Below are positions 32,972 to 46,564 of a stretch of 64,000 nt of DNA, piece by piece. The notes beneath the pieces were generated by a model, which made no database searches, had not been told where the DNA came from, and saw only the letters and a list, made by a program, of their open reading frames with translations. Source of the DNA: Azolla caroliniana. Taxonomy: Eukaryota > Polypodiophyta. How positions within the stretch are numbered: the stretch's first letter is position 1; every line of letters begins with the position of its first letter. Location of the stretch: contig JBHGNT010000001.1 in NCBI GenBank assembly GCA_043228905.1, positions 23,188,001 to 23,252,000 of the forward strand, given 5' to 3'. The position numbers and the translations under genes were made by a program.

Positions 32972-35385
32972 ACACTTATGAACAATACAAGATGGGGGAT
33001 GAGTAACTATATATTAAATTAACATCAACATCATCAAATACAAAAATACCCATAATGAGGTATATATACATCTCATGTGCAAAGGTGCATATGTGTGAGT
33101 AGAATACAAGTACTAATGTGTAAGTCCTATATTAAATGTACTTAGGAGTGGAGGATCTAGAATATCCCACTTAAGTACAAGGTCCTATTTAAGGCGTTAT
33201 AGTCAACACTTCTAACTAGATTCTATCTAGGTAACTATAAAGTTACATGGTTGACTAACTAACTAAACTAAGTTGAGCTTGATCTCTCAACAGTTACATT
33301 CATAGAACGTAATATTTGTGTTCGTGCAAGCATTCCAACGTTTGGAAACAAACACGTTTGAAATGGGAAAAATACGTGCTCCTTTTCTTTTTCATTTTTT
33401 TTAATTACAATTTACTCAACCCTAGTGGTAGGGAGTCATGCTATTGTTGTCTATGTCTTGGGTTCAATTCCCAATTTTCTCATTTGTTTCTCTCTCTCTC
33501 ATTAGTACCCTGTCATAGCAAAAATTTATGTCAGTGTTATAATAGTTTTTTTCTTTTATTTTTTTCTTATTACAACTAAGCACAACCTAGTGGTAAGTTG
33601 TTGTGCTATTATTACTTGTGTCTTGGGTTTAATTCCCAACTTTCTCATATCCTCTTGTTAGTGTCATGGTAAAATTTTATGTTAGTGTCATGTTCCTTTT
33701 TCTTCTTTTTCTTTCTTTCTTTCTTATTAGAAATTAGCTCACCCAAGTGGTAAGTTGTTATCCTACTACTGCCTATTTCATGGCAAAATTTTATGTTAGT
33801 GTCATGTTCCTTTTTCTTTCTTTGTTATTAGAAATTAGGTCACCCTAGTGGTAAGTCGTTATGCTAATACTGCCTATGTCATGTTTTCTTCATATTCTCG
33901 AATATAAGTTTTATGAGTTTTTGAATGTTTGATTATAATTTATAATGACATATTTTGATACAATCTCTATAGTTCATACTCATTTTTTTGTAAAGTTCTA
34001 AAGTGAGAATGATAGAGATGTCTTGATTTGCATCCCAAAAGTATGCATGTGATACAATGCAAATATTGCAACCATACTTATGTTAGTGGTTCACAATGGA
34101 TTAGAGTCCACTTATTAGGATTGAGAGTGAATCAATATATAATATAGACCCTAGTCAATCCAATCCAACTTTGAGATGATTTACCATACACGTTTGATTG
34201 AATCATTCTCGAATGTGAATGCATGTATGATACGTATGGTTCATTCTATGGAACTTACATTATGTTAATTGATCGATGGTTGTCTTTCGGGGAAGGATCT
34301 TGGTGGCCGTCCTAACATTTTTGTGAGAATGGCGTAGTCACCATCCTTTTACAACAAATTTTTCTGTTATCCCTGTTGGTCACCTCGATTTCGTGATGTA
34401 TAACAATGAAACAAGCATAGCCAGAATGATGTTGTGAGTGAAGGGCTTGATCCACTTCATGTGAGGTTGCCCCTATGACACACACATTCAACATCCCTCA
34501 CTCGTTACATGATTATGATGCCACCATGAGATCATCATTACGAAAGGCATTCATAATAAAATAACCATGTGATGGGTCACGTGTGCCTAATACGAAAAGA
34601 GGGCTCACTCATGTGGCTTGACCATTAGGTTGCACTTTGGGGTATGCCATTGTAATGATGAGACTTGAGGTTGGGTAACGTAAAATAAGGACTCTAGACA
34701 TATACGTATTGTTTTAAAAAACATATATGAGTACATGCCACATGCCAGTTCACATATCTTTCATACGCATAAAACATTGAACATTCAATACAAGCAACCT
34801 ATTTGGTAGATGTTTAATGGATTTGTTCTTGAGGTTTCGAGTTCAAATATGACCAAGACCATACAACATTATTGATACATATGACTATAAAACATGTTTA
34901 GACTTTAGGTCTAAGTGCACTTCGGGGTTCTCGTAATATGACTTAAAGAGCCGAAACCACATGGGTGGGCACAGAGACATAGTTTATTGTTAACATTTTT
35001 TCGTGTATAAACTATTCATGTTGCGAACATACATGGTTGAGCCTTGGAGAGTTGCCATGAAAAAATCGATATAGAGATAAAGGAAAGACATTCATGATTT
35101 GTCACCCCCATGATTTTTAAAACCCCTTTGTGTTACCATAGTAACCCGATCTTGAACCTCATCTCAAACGTCTAGAGGGATATTGACATGAGATCATGAT
35201 ATCGATTAATGTTTGCCCATGATATGTTTACGTGACAACATTATGTTATGGCTATTTGTTTGACCTTATCCTATTTCTTTGCCAAAAATTATCATTCAAT
35301 GACTCATAATAATGACCCAATGGCACCCGCCCAAGCGGAAGGGGTTCAAGGAAATATTCCTTGGGCAATCCCCATTGAGTCGTAT
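32285..35385 (+). other. Long non-coding leader of the Gypsy element
   Basis: About 3 kb between the primer site and gag carries no coding region that I recognise. It includes GTCAATACC-CAATTG repeats near 32,530-32,720, a short (GT)n(GA)n tract at 32,936-32,970 and the SINE-like array at 33,380-33,890. Some of it may be later insertions. Confidence 0.6.
33380..33890 (+). repeat. Four imperfect tandem copies with tRNA-promoter-like boxes
   Basis: CTAGTGGTA(A/G)G occurs at about 33,422, 33,587, 33,743 (as CCAAGTGGTAAG) and 33,845. In the first two copies it is followed about 35-40 bp later by GGGTT(C/T)AATTCCC, which resembles a tRNA B box. Shared flanks include TTAGTGTCATG and AAAATTTTATGTTAGTGTC. 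This looks like a tandemly multiplied tRNA-derived SINE head; the last two copies have lost the B box. Confidence 0.55.
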
Positions 35386-36268
35386 TTTTTATAAATACAA
35401 AATTTCCTTAATTTCACCTTGAAAGAGATTTCCGAACTTCGGCAATCTCATAGTGCTCTTGATGTACGTGTCATTAGTTTACAACATGATAATAATAGAC
35501 CTGATGAGCGTCAAGGTGAACCATCATTTGTCATAAAGTCATTTACGGGAGAAAAAAAAGAGGAAAGAACCGAAGAAGCAATCTGCGCGTGACTGGGCCG
35601 ATGGGAGCCTCATTTTGAGCTCTATCCCAAGCCAGATAGTACGAAGATCGCATATGTGGGTCAAGAAATAAGGGGTAAGGCCACAACCTAGTGGTGTGGG
35701 CTCCGCACTATGGGGAAATTGCCCGATACCTGGACTGAGTTTGTCACAGTTTTCAAGGGTGAATTGAATCTGCAACCTCCATCTTTAATTGAGGCAACAC
35801 AAGCTTTAATGAACCTCTCTAGTCGGAAACCTCGCTAGAAGACTATGTTCACCATGCTAGAACCCAAACCCAAAAATCAGGTCTAGACGAGGACAATTGG
35901 TTGATAGCTTGTTTTTCCAATGACATCCCCAATTCGGACTATCGATAGTGCACGATAAGGATCCAAAATTCTTCGAAGAGGACATTAAAATAGTTCTTTG
36001 TTATCAACGCACTTCAAAGAAGGACCATAACAAACCCGAAGCGCCCAGGACTAAGCAGTTACTATTTGCTGGGAAATGCAAGACACCCAACAAATTTATG
36101 AATCACGATTATAAGCAACAAAATCCTTTTTGCGTGTTCTGCAAAAAGAAGGGACATACGAAAGAGCAATGTCGGAAGCTCCAACGAAAAGAGCACGACA
36201 ACAAAACCAAAGTTCCAGACCATAAAGATCAGATTTTTATGTCCTTGAGGTATATACACATCATTTAA
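35386..36268 (+). pseudogene. Gypsy gag, broken
   Basis: Gag is the structural protein of the virus-like particle. Pieces run LKEISELRQSHSALDVRV, SFVIKSFTGE, then after a stop IRGKATTWWCGLRTMGKLPD and FVTVFKGELNLQPPSLIEA, and end with a zinc knuckle CVFCKKKGHTKEQC (C-x2-C-x4-H-x4-C) near 36,131. Several stops interrupt it. Confidence 0.8.
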
Positions 36269-36299
36269 GTAGTTGTAAATGTTCTTTCCCTCACTATGT

Positions 36300-39200
36300 A
36301 TTGGGACCCAATGATTTACTATGTGCAAATGGGTATATCAATGGATCTCCCGTACAGTTCTTATTTGATTCGGGAAGCTCGCATAACTTTGTGAATGATC
36401 GTTTGGTTCAGATATGGAGAATCCAACCCACCGTAAGTGATCACACCTATAAGCTGCACTTGGCTGATGGAAGAGTACAATACATCAACGAGGCGATTCA
36501 TTCATTAGGAATTTCTATTGATTAATACTTATATAGAAGAAATAGATTTCCATGTAATGAATCTTTGTACCATTGATGTAATATTGGGTTATCCCTGGTT
36601 TATAATAAAAACTCTTCTTTATCTCTAGATTGGGTTCACCATTCAATTACTCTTGTACTTAACGATTGTACTCATTTTATTCAATATGTTAAAAAAATTT
36701 CTCTTTCAATTGTTTCCTCTCCATCAATATTCGAATTGTCTTATTCTTCTTTATTTTATTGTGTACTTGTTTGGAACATTCACCTTTATAATGTCGATAG
36801 TGTCTCGGGTCATTTATCATATTTTGAACAACTGTAACAACTCGATGAAATCTTAAATGATTTTCGTGTTGTTTTTCAGAGTGAACTACCACATGGGTTA
36901 CCTCCTAAACGTAATATAGACCATCGTATAGATCTTGTACTTGGTGTTGCACCAATAAGTATACCTCTGTATCGCTTAAGTCGATCTGAAGAGGATGACT
37001 TATCTAAGCAACTCAAGGACTATTTACGAATGGGTTATATACGTTATAGTAAATCTACATGGGGTGCACATGTTCTCTTGGTAAAAAAGAAAGAGGGCAC
37101 ATGGCGTATGTGTATTAATTACCGACGTTTGAATAAAGTGACGATCAAGAATTCATATCCATTGTTGACCGTCTTTATGGAGCTAGATATTTTACGAAAC
37201 TTGATCTCCGTACGGGCTACCATCAAATTCGTATAACTGAGGAAGATGTTCCTAAAATGGCATTTCGTACGCGCTATGGACATTACAAGTTTTTGGTCAT
37301 GCCTTTTGGTTTGACCATTCCTCTAGCCACATTTTAACAAGAAATGAATGACCTTTTCTATGCACAACATGGAAAATTTGTCATTATTTTCTTGGATGAT
37401 ATTCTAGTTTATAGTCGTACATTAGAAGAACATGCTAAACATGTCTGCTTTGTTTTACAAACATTGCGCGACAAGGAATTGTACACGAAGATCTCAAAAT
37501 GCGAGTTCTCCAAGAAATCAATTACTTATCTTGGACATTTCATAACCGAACGGGGAGTTGAAATTGATCATTCTCGCATCGAGAAAGTCAGACTTTGGCC
37601 CACTCTTCGGAATATTCGAGAAGTTCGATTATTCCTTGGTTTTGTCGTGTTTTTGCGAAAATCTCTTTGCAATTACTCCCAATTGACAACGTCGTTTATT
37701 GATCTTCTAAAAGGTCAAACACGTAAGTCTACAAAACCTATAGTATGGAATGCTACATTAGACGTTGCCTTTAAGGAACTCAAGAACCATGTGTGCAAGG
37801 CTCCTTCGCTTCTTTTACTAGATCCTTCAAAACCTTTTCAACACAAGTGATTATGTTATAGGTGTTGTCCTATATCAAGATGGTAAACCAATAGCATTTC
37901 AGGGTAAGAAACCTGATTCGGCTTAATGTCGGTATACCGTTCAAGAAAAGGAGTTCTTTGCAGACATCCATGCACTAAAGCCATGGCGTCATTATCTTTA
38001 TGGAAACCGTTGTGTGGTAACTACGGACCACGAATCCTTGAAATATTTTTGTGACCAACAAGATCTTAAGGGTCATAAGGCACAATGGGCAGATCTCATC
38101 CAAGTCTTTGATTTTTCCATATGATATCGTAAAGGTTCCGTGAACATTGTTGCTAATGCACTGAGTCACATTCGTGAAGTTAACATTCTTAGCTTCACTG
38201 AAATAACATCAAATCTTTATGATCACCTTCGAGGAAAGTATCTTGATGTTATTTTGGAAAATACTGGGCAAGAGTTGAGTTCGGAACAAACATCACCAGA
38301 ACCTCGAAGGAATCCTTCCACATTCCTAACGATCTACTCTACCGTAATGGGAAGGTTTGTGCTCCAGATATGCTTGAGGTCAAAAAGAGAATTCTTTTTG
38401 AATGCCATGATGCACCCTCAGCAGGGCACCCTAGAATACATGGCACACTCGTTCTCATCTCCACTCAATTCTACTGACCTAAGATGCGTCCTGTCATACA
38501 TAGCAATGTGACTAAATGTCACCAATGTTAGGTTAATAAAGCCGCTAGACTTTTACATACCTTGGAAATTCCCAACAATAAGCGGGAAAGTTTATCCATG
38601 GATTTTATTGTTAGCCTTCCTCGCACCCAAAAAGACCATAATGCCATCTGGATTGTGGTTGATATACTAACTAAAATGGCCAGATTTTTTGCTACTAAAA
38701 CTACAATAACAACTCTTGAATTGGCTTAGCAATTCGTTGATGAGTTATTTCCTTTTTATGGGTTACCGATGGATATTGATAGTGATTGAGATCCAAAGTT
38801 TACTACTGACTTTTGGATGCAAGTCTTTACAAAGTTAAAAACTACATTGAGCATGAGCTCCATGGACCATCCTCAATCTGATGGACAGACAGAACGAGTA
38901 AATCAAATTATTAAGGACATGCTTCAAGCATATGTTGGTGCAAAGCCAACAAAATGGGAACGTTATCTCCCAATTTTGATGTTTGCTTAGAACAACTCCA
39001 AACATACATCGACAGGATATAGTCCTTTTATGTTGATGTATGGTTTTCATCCACAAGCCCCAATTAATGTTAATATACATCATGATGAGTTGCGAAGTAC
39101 ACAAAACTTTCTTTGGGATATGCAAGATATGTTGCATATTGCACGAGATAATATAAAAACATCTCAAGATAGAGTGCGTTTTCATGTTGATAATAATAAG

Positions 39201-39689
39201 CAACCTTGTGTATTCAACCCTGGACAGAAGGTATTTTTACGCGTACTTCACAATTCTAAGACATTGTCTACGGGTAAGTGTGCTAAGTTAGCCCCACGGT
39301 TTTGTGAACCTTTTACAGTGCTCAAACGCATTGGTTCATCAGCCTATCGTCTCGCTCTTCCTGATGGCGTCGAAATCCATCCAGTTTTCCATGTAAGTCG
39401 CCTAAAAGAGCTTCTTGGTTCTGGCGACAATACAATCACAACTGAAACTCTGATTACTTGTGAAAAATTATCTTCTAAACCACATGTACTAGAGAGAATT
39501 TTCGATGTTAAAACAAAAAATTTGCGTTCTAAAATAATCCGAGAATTTAAAATTAAATGGATCGATAAGTCTGTACAATATGCTACATGGGAACGAGAAA
39601 ATACTCTTAACACTAACTTCCCTAACTTTTCATTGCAAGAGTGCAATGTTTTAAAGAGAGGGGAGTATGTTACAAGCATGACCATATAA
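36300..39689 (+). pseudogene. Gypsy pol (protease, RT, RNase H, integrase, chromodomain), broken
   Basis: Protease: VQFLFDSGSSHNFVNDRL (D-S-G) near 36,355. [22 protein letters not shown] near 37,100 and FVIIFLDDILVYSR near 37,377. RNase H remnants lie at 37,860-38,110, and the integrase core with DHPQSDGQTERVNQ lies near 38,865-38,910. The last open frame (39,030-39,689) has FNPGQKVFLRV, VEIHPVFHVSRLKELLG and a chromodomain-like IKWIDKSVQYATWERE. That frame runs seven codons into the 3' LTR. At least ten stops or shifts separate the pieces. Confidence 0.88.
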
Positions 39690-40125
39690 TATCATGTGGT
39701 AAGATTGTACTATAGTATTCTATACATGTAGATAATGTGTGAGGGTTAACGAGAGTGTAAAGCAGCGAATGATTCTTTTTAATCCTTGGGATTGAGACAA
39801 CCCATTAAGGCCAAGTGTGAACTTGCTTGGGGGCCTTAGGTTTGGTTAAAAGTATGAGGCTTAGCTAGCCTTATTGCACTCATCATTCGACTACGTGGAG
39901 ACTTTGCTTAAGTGGTGATCAAACTCTTGAAGCGAGCGTGCTAGTACCAGGTAGGACTCGATGCCACGGTGGTGGTATGGGACGCCGATTGAGGCTTGAG
40001 TCTGTCTTGATCCCTTCGCTCAAGGGTGTTCTGATGGATCAACACCCTTCTTTTTCTCTCTCCTGTCTTATCTATTTATTTTATATTTCCTTATAATATG
40101 CTTACATTAGGATCAAGCTCTAACA
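39668..40125 (+). repeat. 3' LTR of the full-length Gypsy element
   Basis: 458 bp, starting TGTTACAAGCATGACC and ending GCTCTAACA, preceded by the purine tract. It is followed at once by the second GATCT. Confidence 0.95.
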
Positions 40126-40130
40126 GATCT

Positions 40131-41515
40131 TGTGTACATGTCATCCGATGACAGTTTAAGAGATCAAACAAGAGAAACACGCTACCCAAGTTTACTGCCG
40201 ACAAGGAATATGTGAAGGTTGGCATTGAAAAGCATATTGCCAACGTAATTGAAGGCAATTATAGTGAGGATGGGAAAGACATCAAATTGCAATACTACTT
40301 CGAAAACACACTCGACCCACCATGTTAGACATCTACGAGGAAATGAAAGGATGGCCCCAACCACATATAATTGCAACTCCCATGCCATTCATTTGAAATG
40401 AAGATGGGTAATGATAACTCTCCTTTGCACTCACAATTGAGAACAATGCATGGAGAGGTCTAACTAGCATGCACACAATATCTACATTTCATCTTAACGA
40501 CAACCTTCAAGATGAGGAAAACCTTGACTATGATAAAAACATATACATCACAATTAAAAAGTATTCTCGATGCCGATCCCCAAAAACCCCACATTCATAT
40601 TAGCCACGAGAAGGACCCTTGTCTCATAGAGTGCATGCACACACACAGATATGCTCCCTACTCAACAATCAAAATAATCTTATGGTAACTAAACCAAGTG
40701 TAGTATACCCTTACATTAGTGAATGAGACTCTCTCATAAGATCTTGTATGAGCCTAAGAAAGAGAAGTGACCAAAGGTATCCCAATTAGTGATATTGTTC
40801 CATAGAGGACTAGAAGATTGTGGGCTACCCTTACATTCCCCAATAGTACAATTGATCTAACTTGAGACAAGATTATGTCTTTTTAATGAAGGGAAGCCCA
40901 TGGAAGAGCATTTGTAGTGCATGCAATCAAGAGTTCAAATCGTATATCGTTTCTTCCTCTACCACATTTACTCTGTGTTCAAGAAAGAGTTAGTTATCCT
41001 AAAACAAACGTTTCAAATCGGCAAGGGACAAAACAACAGTCGGATCAACTTTCGGTACATAGACAATTTTTGCATTCCTCTGAATTCATAGTTATTTTTT
41101 ACTTGTTATTTTATGCCTAAATAGGAAACCCCCCGATTAAGCATACACTAGGCAATGTGACTTATCAAAGATCCAACTAGTTCTAGTTTAGTGGTTACTG
41201 GTTAGCAAGAAATGTTGGATGGTTTAATCTTTTGCTATGGTTTGCATAATGAGGCTAGACTACCCAAGTGGAATGATTCCATCGTACCTACTCAACAAAT
41301 GACATGTACTTTGATACTCTCATTTCCTTTTCTAGTTGTGTTATTGAAGAGCCCGAAGAGTAATTAAGACATGAATATACGGATATATATTTTGGAAAAT
41401 AGAACAAAGAATGCAGTGAGATGATATTTAAACATAAAATAATGTATTGCTCCATTAACTTTGGGTTATGTACATTTTTCTTTTGCTAACCTAGTCTTTG
41501 GGTTGTGTACATTTT
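40131..41515. other. Spacer, no gene seen
   Basis: I see no coding region or RNA gene I can support. Short open frames here have no recognisable motif. Confidence 0.5.
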
Positions 41516-44500
41516 TCATAGGACAAAATTGTCTATGATATGGGCAATCACATCGGCACCATCAGAATGAAGTCTGTAATATTTCACCTGCACAAGAAAG
41601 CCAGGGTTTTATGCATTATAAACATGCTTTGGAAATCCAAAAAATGCCCGTAAGTTCTGTTATTTCCAAATACACCTCTAAGCAGAAACCAGAAAGAGAA
41701 AAGGATTCGCTGTAACACATAATTGCTCAAGACATGTCGCCATGGGCATTTGGGGGGAATAATGGCATTTCAGGAAATAAAGAAAACCATAGGGGTAATT
41801 TGGCGCATTTTTTCACATGTTTATGTTTAAGATAATTTATAAATGTTGGAGATGCACATATCATTAATTGCCCCAAAAGGATAGATAAAGGTTCTTTGAG
41901 AGAAACAATAAAACGATGAAAAGGCAGTCAGGGATTTTTCCACTTTTTTATATAATAACTCTTGATTGTTCAACAGATGCCGATCAAGGTAGCAAAAACA
42001 TATGGTAATTATGAGAAATATTAAGAGAAAGATAGGAAGTATGTATCAAAATTTTCATTTGTTGAATGATTTTGGAAAATAACCAAAACATATGGTAATT
42101 AGGAGAAATATAGAAAGTATGTATCAAATTTTTCATTTGGTGAATGATTAGAATACCTGAATTGTGTTGTGAGCAGCTAATTTTTGGGGGGTTCCTGAAA
42201 AACTCACGTCAACTCTCCGCCATGGTAGCTTTCTTAGCCCAGATATCATCTTTTCTGTAGAATTGTTTGGATGAATAAAGCGTAATAAGCTCAATATTGA
42301 GAAATGAGAGAGAATTTGCGAGACTTGAAATTTCATGGACATTGAGCAATCAGTTGCATTGAAGGAAATTCATGGGAAAAAAACACAGTTCAATGCTCTT
42401 CAAATGCTGATTAAATTTTCGTTGTTATTAACATGAGGGTTGTTTCAATTCATTGTGGTGCAGTAAGTATTATGATCTTGGGATGCAAACTGTAGAAGAT
42501 GAAGTGAACTCTTTTTTCTGAGCCTTGAAACCTCGCAAATTTTATGATGAAAACCAAACTGAAGAAAGAAAAAAAGGTTCCCCCAACAAACTCCTTCCGT
42601 GACCTTTATCCTTCTGTTTCTTTTTGCTCCTCCTAATTAATCTTAATGTTTATCAAGTCTACTTAAATTTAATGCTTGGGACATTTTTAATGCTTTAGTT
42701 TAGTGATTGGATCTTTTCACCATATCTACAGTATCTTATATGTTTTAAAATGCGGAAGATACATCATACATAAATGTATAAAAGTACCTTCAACAGGGTC
42801 TGAGGCTCGTGTTAGGGCATCCGTCAACTCAGGAGGAACATCTTCGACATGAATAATATGTGGATACTTTGGATCAACTGGCCTAATTGTTAGCTGTAAT
42901 CATCATCAAAAGGTACATAGAAAATTAGGAAACACCTTGGAGGATAACCAACCATAACGCTAAACTCTTGAGCAAGAGAGCACAAAACCTGTGGCATTTC
43001 ACATTCGCGTCTAAATGTAGCAGTTCTCCAGCCAACCATATCTAAGGCACATCAAGGTTAACTGACGACTGATTAAATTGCCTGATGGGAAAGCAGCATT
43101 ACAAGTTGAGAAAACTCCAAAATAACCCTCAAATTTTCCTTACTTTTCAAAATCCTTGGAACAGTTGGGGAAATAGGGTAAAACTCAGGTATTTCAGAGT
43201 TTTTCCTAGGAACACTTGGAGAAATAGAATAAGACTCAAGTATTTCAGAGTTTTGGGACTGCTCTACAAAAGGATACGATCATAACTCACATTTGCATAG
43301 GCAACTCTGTATTGAAATGCCTGTAGTGCAGAACTGCAAGAAATGAAAAAGGTACTGAAAACATATATAATTATATATACGCATACACAAAACATATTCT
43401 ATAATCCAGAAAACTATGGGATAGAATAAACTACATGAACTGTCCTTCTTCACAGTCAGAGACCATGCGTTGTAACAGAGGAGATCGTGTCTCATCACCA
43501 TCAGTGAGAAACAGATGCTTCCCTGTCCTTCCTACAAACCAATGGGCACTAAATAGAGCTGCTTTTTCCAGAAATGATAAGCCACACAAAAATGGAAGCT
43601 GTAATAAAGATGAAGGAAATATCATGATAAGAAACATTGCAAAATACCTCACAGTAAGCAAATAATAGGTGTTCTTTTTTACCTGCCAATTTCCTCGGGA
43701 CCCAATGTGAGGTGTTGCAACAGTTACAAAATTTACTGGTTGCAAACCAAAGATTGTTCCATGTGAATGATCTTCCTGGGGAGTCTCTATAGCGTGGTCA
43801 CTGGATGATAATGCATTAGAGGAAGCATAGAGCTGTCCTATAGCATACCTTGCAACCAATCCACCCAATGAATGGGCAACAAATGATATACGTTTCAAAC
43901 TAGGAGATTCCTCAATAACTTCTTTAACCTGTGGTGTAAAAAGAACATTACATTTACATTAAGCCAACATTTAAATTGCTGGCATATTCAAGTGATTTCT
44001 GAAAGAATACCAGAGCTAGAGAAAACAAGCATAAAAACATCATTTGAGCATCACATTTACGTGGCAAAGAAGACAAAAAAGAAGAGAAAGGAAATAATGC
44101 AGTTCCAAATAATCAAGCCTGATATTTGTGTGATGTGGAACACATATTACCATCCATTAAATCAACTCCTATTTTTCCCCTCACCTTGAATGGAGACACT
44201 GCTGTGCATATTTATGTTCTATTGTATGAACATCTCTAATGTGACATGCTGATAATACAATGCTCTGCTTAAAATAAAATCGAACGACGAAAATAAAGCA
44301 TATATATAATTAAAGCCCAGCACTCAAGCAGCATGTAGGGAAGCAGTATGGGAACTCCATTGAACAGTAGTACATTTATGACCAAAAGAATAGGATAAAG
44401 AAAAGCAAGAAAATGCAGTAGTCAATGAGTTCAACACTAACAGAATGAATACAAAACAAATGAACATTTATCTATCAGATCAATTTCAAGTTCAACCCTC

Positions 44501-45771
44501 TAAATTTTAATGTATAACTTTGTTTTACGGCATACCTCCTCTGCAAGTCTGTGTCCCATCACATCCACTCCATCGAATGTCAACGTCGATGCATTCCGAG
44601 CACTGCCTGCAAAACACAAGTCCCTTTCCACTTACTTTTTAGAGATGGGCTAAGGAAAAGAAAGAAACAATAGGAACTAAGAAAAGGAAAAAAAAGAAAA
44701 GAAAGTATAAGCATCGCCCAAAAGCCTTGGAACTAAGCCATAACAATATCTTGAATCGCCTCAGGATATGAAAACAAAGTCATGAGCCAGGCGTCGTCTT
44801 GAAGCCTCCCGAAGATGTGAAAGAGACCAGAACCAGATTGGAGAGCATAGAATAGCAGTCTATTCGTTACAATATGATGTATGGGAAAACAAAAGTTTCT
44901 ACTTATTTTTGTTCATATTATAAAGCATAAAATGATAGTAATGTCTGTATTCTCATGATGAATAGGAACATACAGTGGACTAGCACCTCACTTCCAAACT
45001 TTGACGTGAACTGATCAGCTGCAAACTTCCAGTTGCTAGCACTGCCATAAAAAAAAAAACATAATAAAACGATCCCACTGAGCAAATAACACGTCTTTGT
45101 AATCACCAGTGCCTCAATATGTATGCTTGTCATTTAGAGAACCATAAATGTACAGTTAAAAGTTAAAACCCAGAAGGCAGAAAATATTTCTAAAGTACAA
45201 AAATAAACATGTATGCATATCTAAACAAGTATTATGATTCTTTGTTAAATGAAGGCATCCCATGATGCAGCAGATGGGGAAGGAACTGTATGCAATGACT
45301 TCTCATGGATATGGTTTATACATTTAGCTTGCATTTGGGTAAATAACAAAAAACTTGGGGGCATTTGTGAGAATAAAGAAAAAATCAGGGGCATTTTATG
45401 GATGGTTTTCCATTATCGATATCTAGGGATTTCCTACGAGAGACAAACCTGCCCACAATGCCATTCACCATGATGACGAGATGATAAGCAGAATCTTTGT
45501 GTGAATAATTAGACGCTCGAGGACTCGCATAAGAAGGATGTCGAAAAGACTTTGATTGGCTGAGACAAGAGAAGAAACCGTGAGTTCCAGTTGAGTCTCT
45601 GAGATGCGGGAGATGAAGATTAGCCATGGGTCAATTCTTTAAAGTCACTTCTGTCCTGGCTGTGAGAAGGGATCGAATATTGTGGCCAGAAATTATAATA
45701 GCAACAAAAGATTCAAAATTCAAAGGAAGGTAGAGAGGGGAACCAGAGGGATATAATCTTGCAAGAACGAC

Positions 45772-45807
<36 letters not shown>

Positions 45808-46487
45808 CGTCCTCAAATTACAAGATCGAGGAGGAACTGAGACAGAGGATTTCTTCCTCAAATTGCAAAAAAGAAAAGAAAAAATCTAGGCGGATCTGCA
45901 AGGTGAGAGAATGACAGAGGAAAGGCAATTATTCCTAAGAACAGAAGAAGATGGGAGGATCATATGAGAGAGAGTTTCGTCTTCAAATCAGAAGAAGATT
46001 TGGGTTGGCGTTATGGAGATTTCGTTCCTGGAAGGAAGCAGTAGAAGATTAGGAGGATCTACGGAAGGCAGAGAAGAAGATATGTGTGATTAGTATTTTT
46101 AAGGTCTGTGGGATCTGAGATAATAAAAACCCAACTTTTTTTGGGCGAAGAGATTAGAGGAAAGATAATTCATTTGTAAATATCTATCTATGCGTGCGTG
46201 TGCGTGTGTGTATGTGTGTGTCAGTACAATCACTTTTGCGAGAAGATCACATGGAAGGTCTAAAATGAGGGGAGACGCGGAGTTATACTCTTTTACGTCG
46301 TGAAATTGTCAGCAGTAAAAATGGTGTTGCGCAGAAAGGAAGGTATAAAGAGAAGGAAAGAGAAAAGACCAGAGAAGATAAAAGAGCGCTCACTCATGCA
46401 ACCAGCAAATTCTTCTTCCTTTCTTTCTCTCCGCAGAATCTCAGAAAAAACACAGGAGGACGACAAAGCTTTGGTACAGTGAGGGAA

Positions 46488-46564
<77 letters not shown>

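Larger units (their letters stand above)
31810..40125 (+). mobile_element. Full-length but decayed Ty3/Gypsy chromovirus, 8.3 kb, target duplication GATCT
   Basis: Both LTRs are present (31,810-32,268 and 39,668-40,125), each running TGTTAC...TAACA, and GATCT flanks both sides (31,805-31,809 and 40,126-40,130). Between them, in order, are a primer site, a roughly 3-kb non-coding leader, gag, protease, RT, RNase H, integrase and a chromodomain-like end, then a purine-rich tract (AAAGAGAGGGGAGTA). Coding parts carry many stops and frameshifts, so the copy is dead. The LTRs differ at many positions, by eye on the order of 10-15 percent, so the insertion is old. Confidence 0.95.

Noticed and set aside
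40182-40388. 68-codon minus-strand open frame right of the full-length Gypsy element
   Set aside because: No motif, no neighbour context and no signs of conservation that I can judge.
43278-43291. GTGAGT donor (43,290) for the lipase exon starting at 43,333
   Set aside because: The phase would not fit the next exon. The later donor at 43,277 restores NVSYDHMVGW, the conserved reading.
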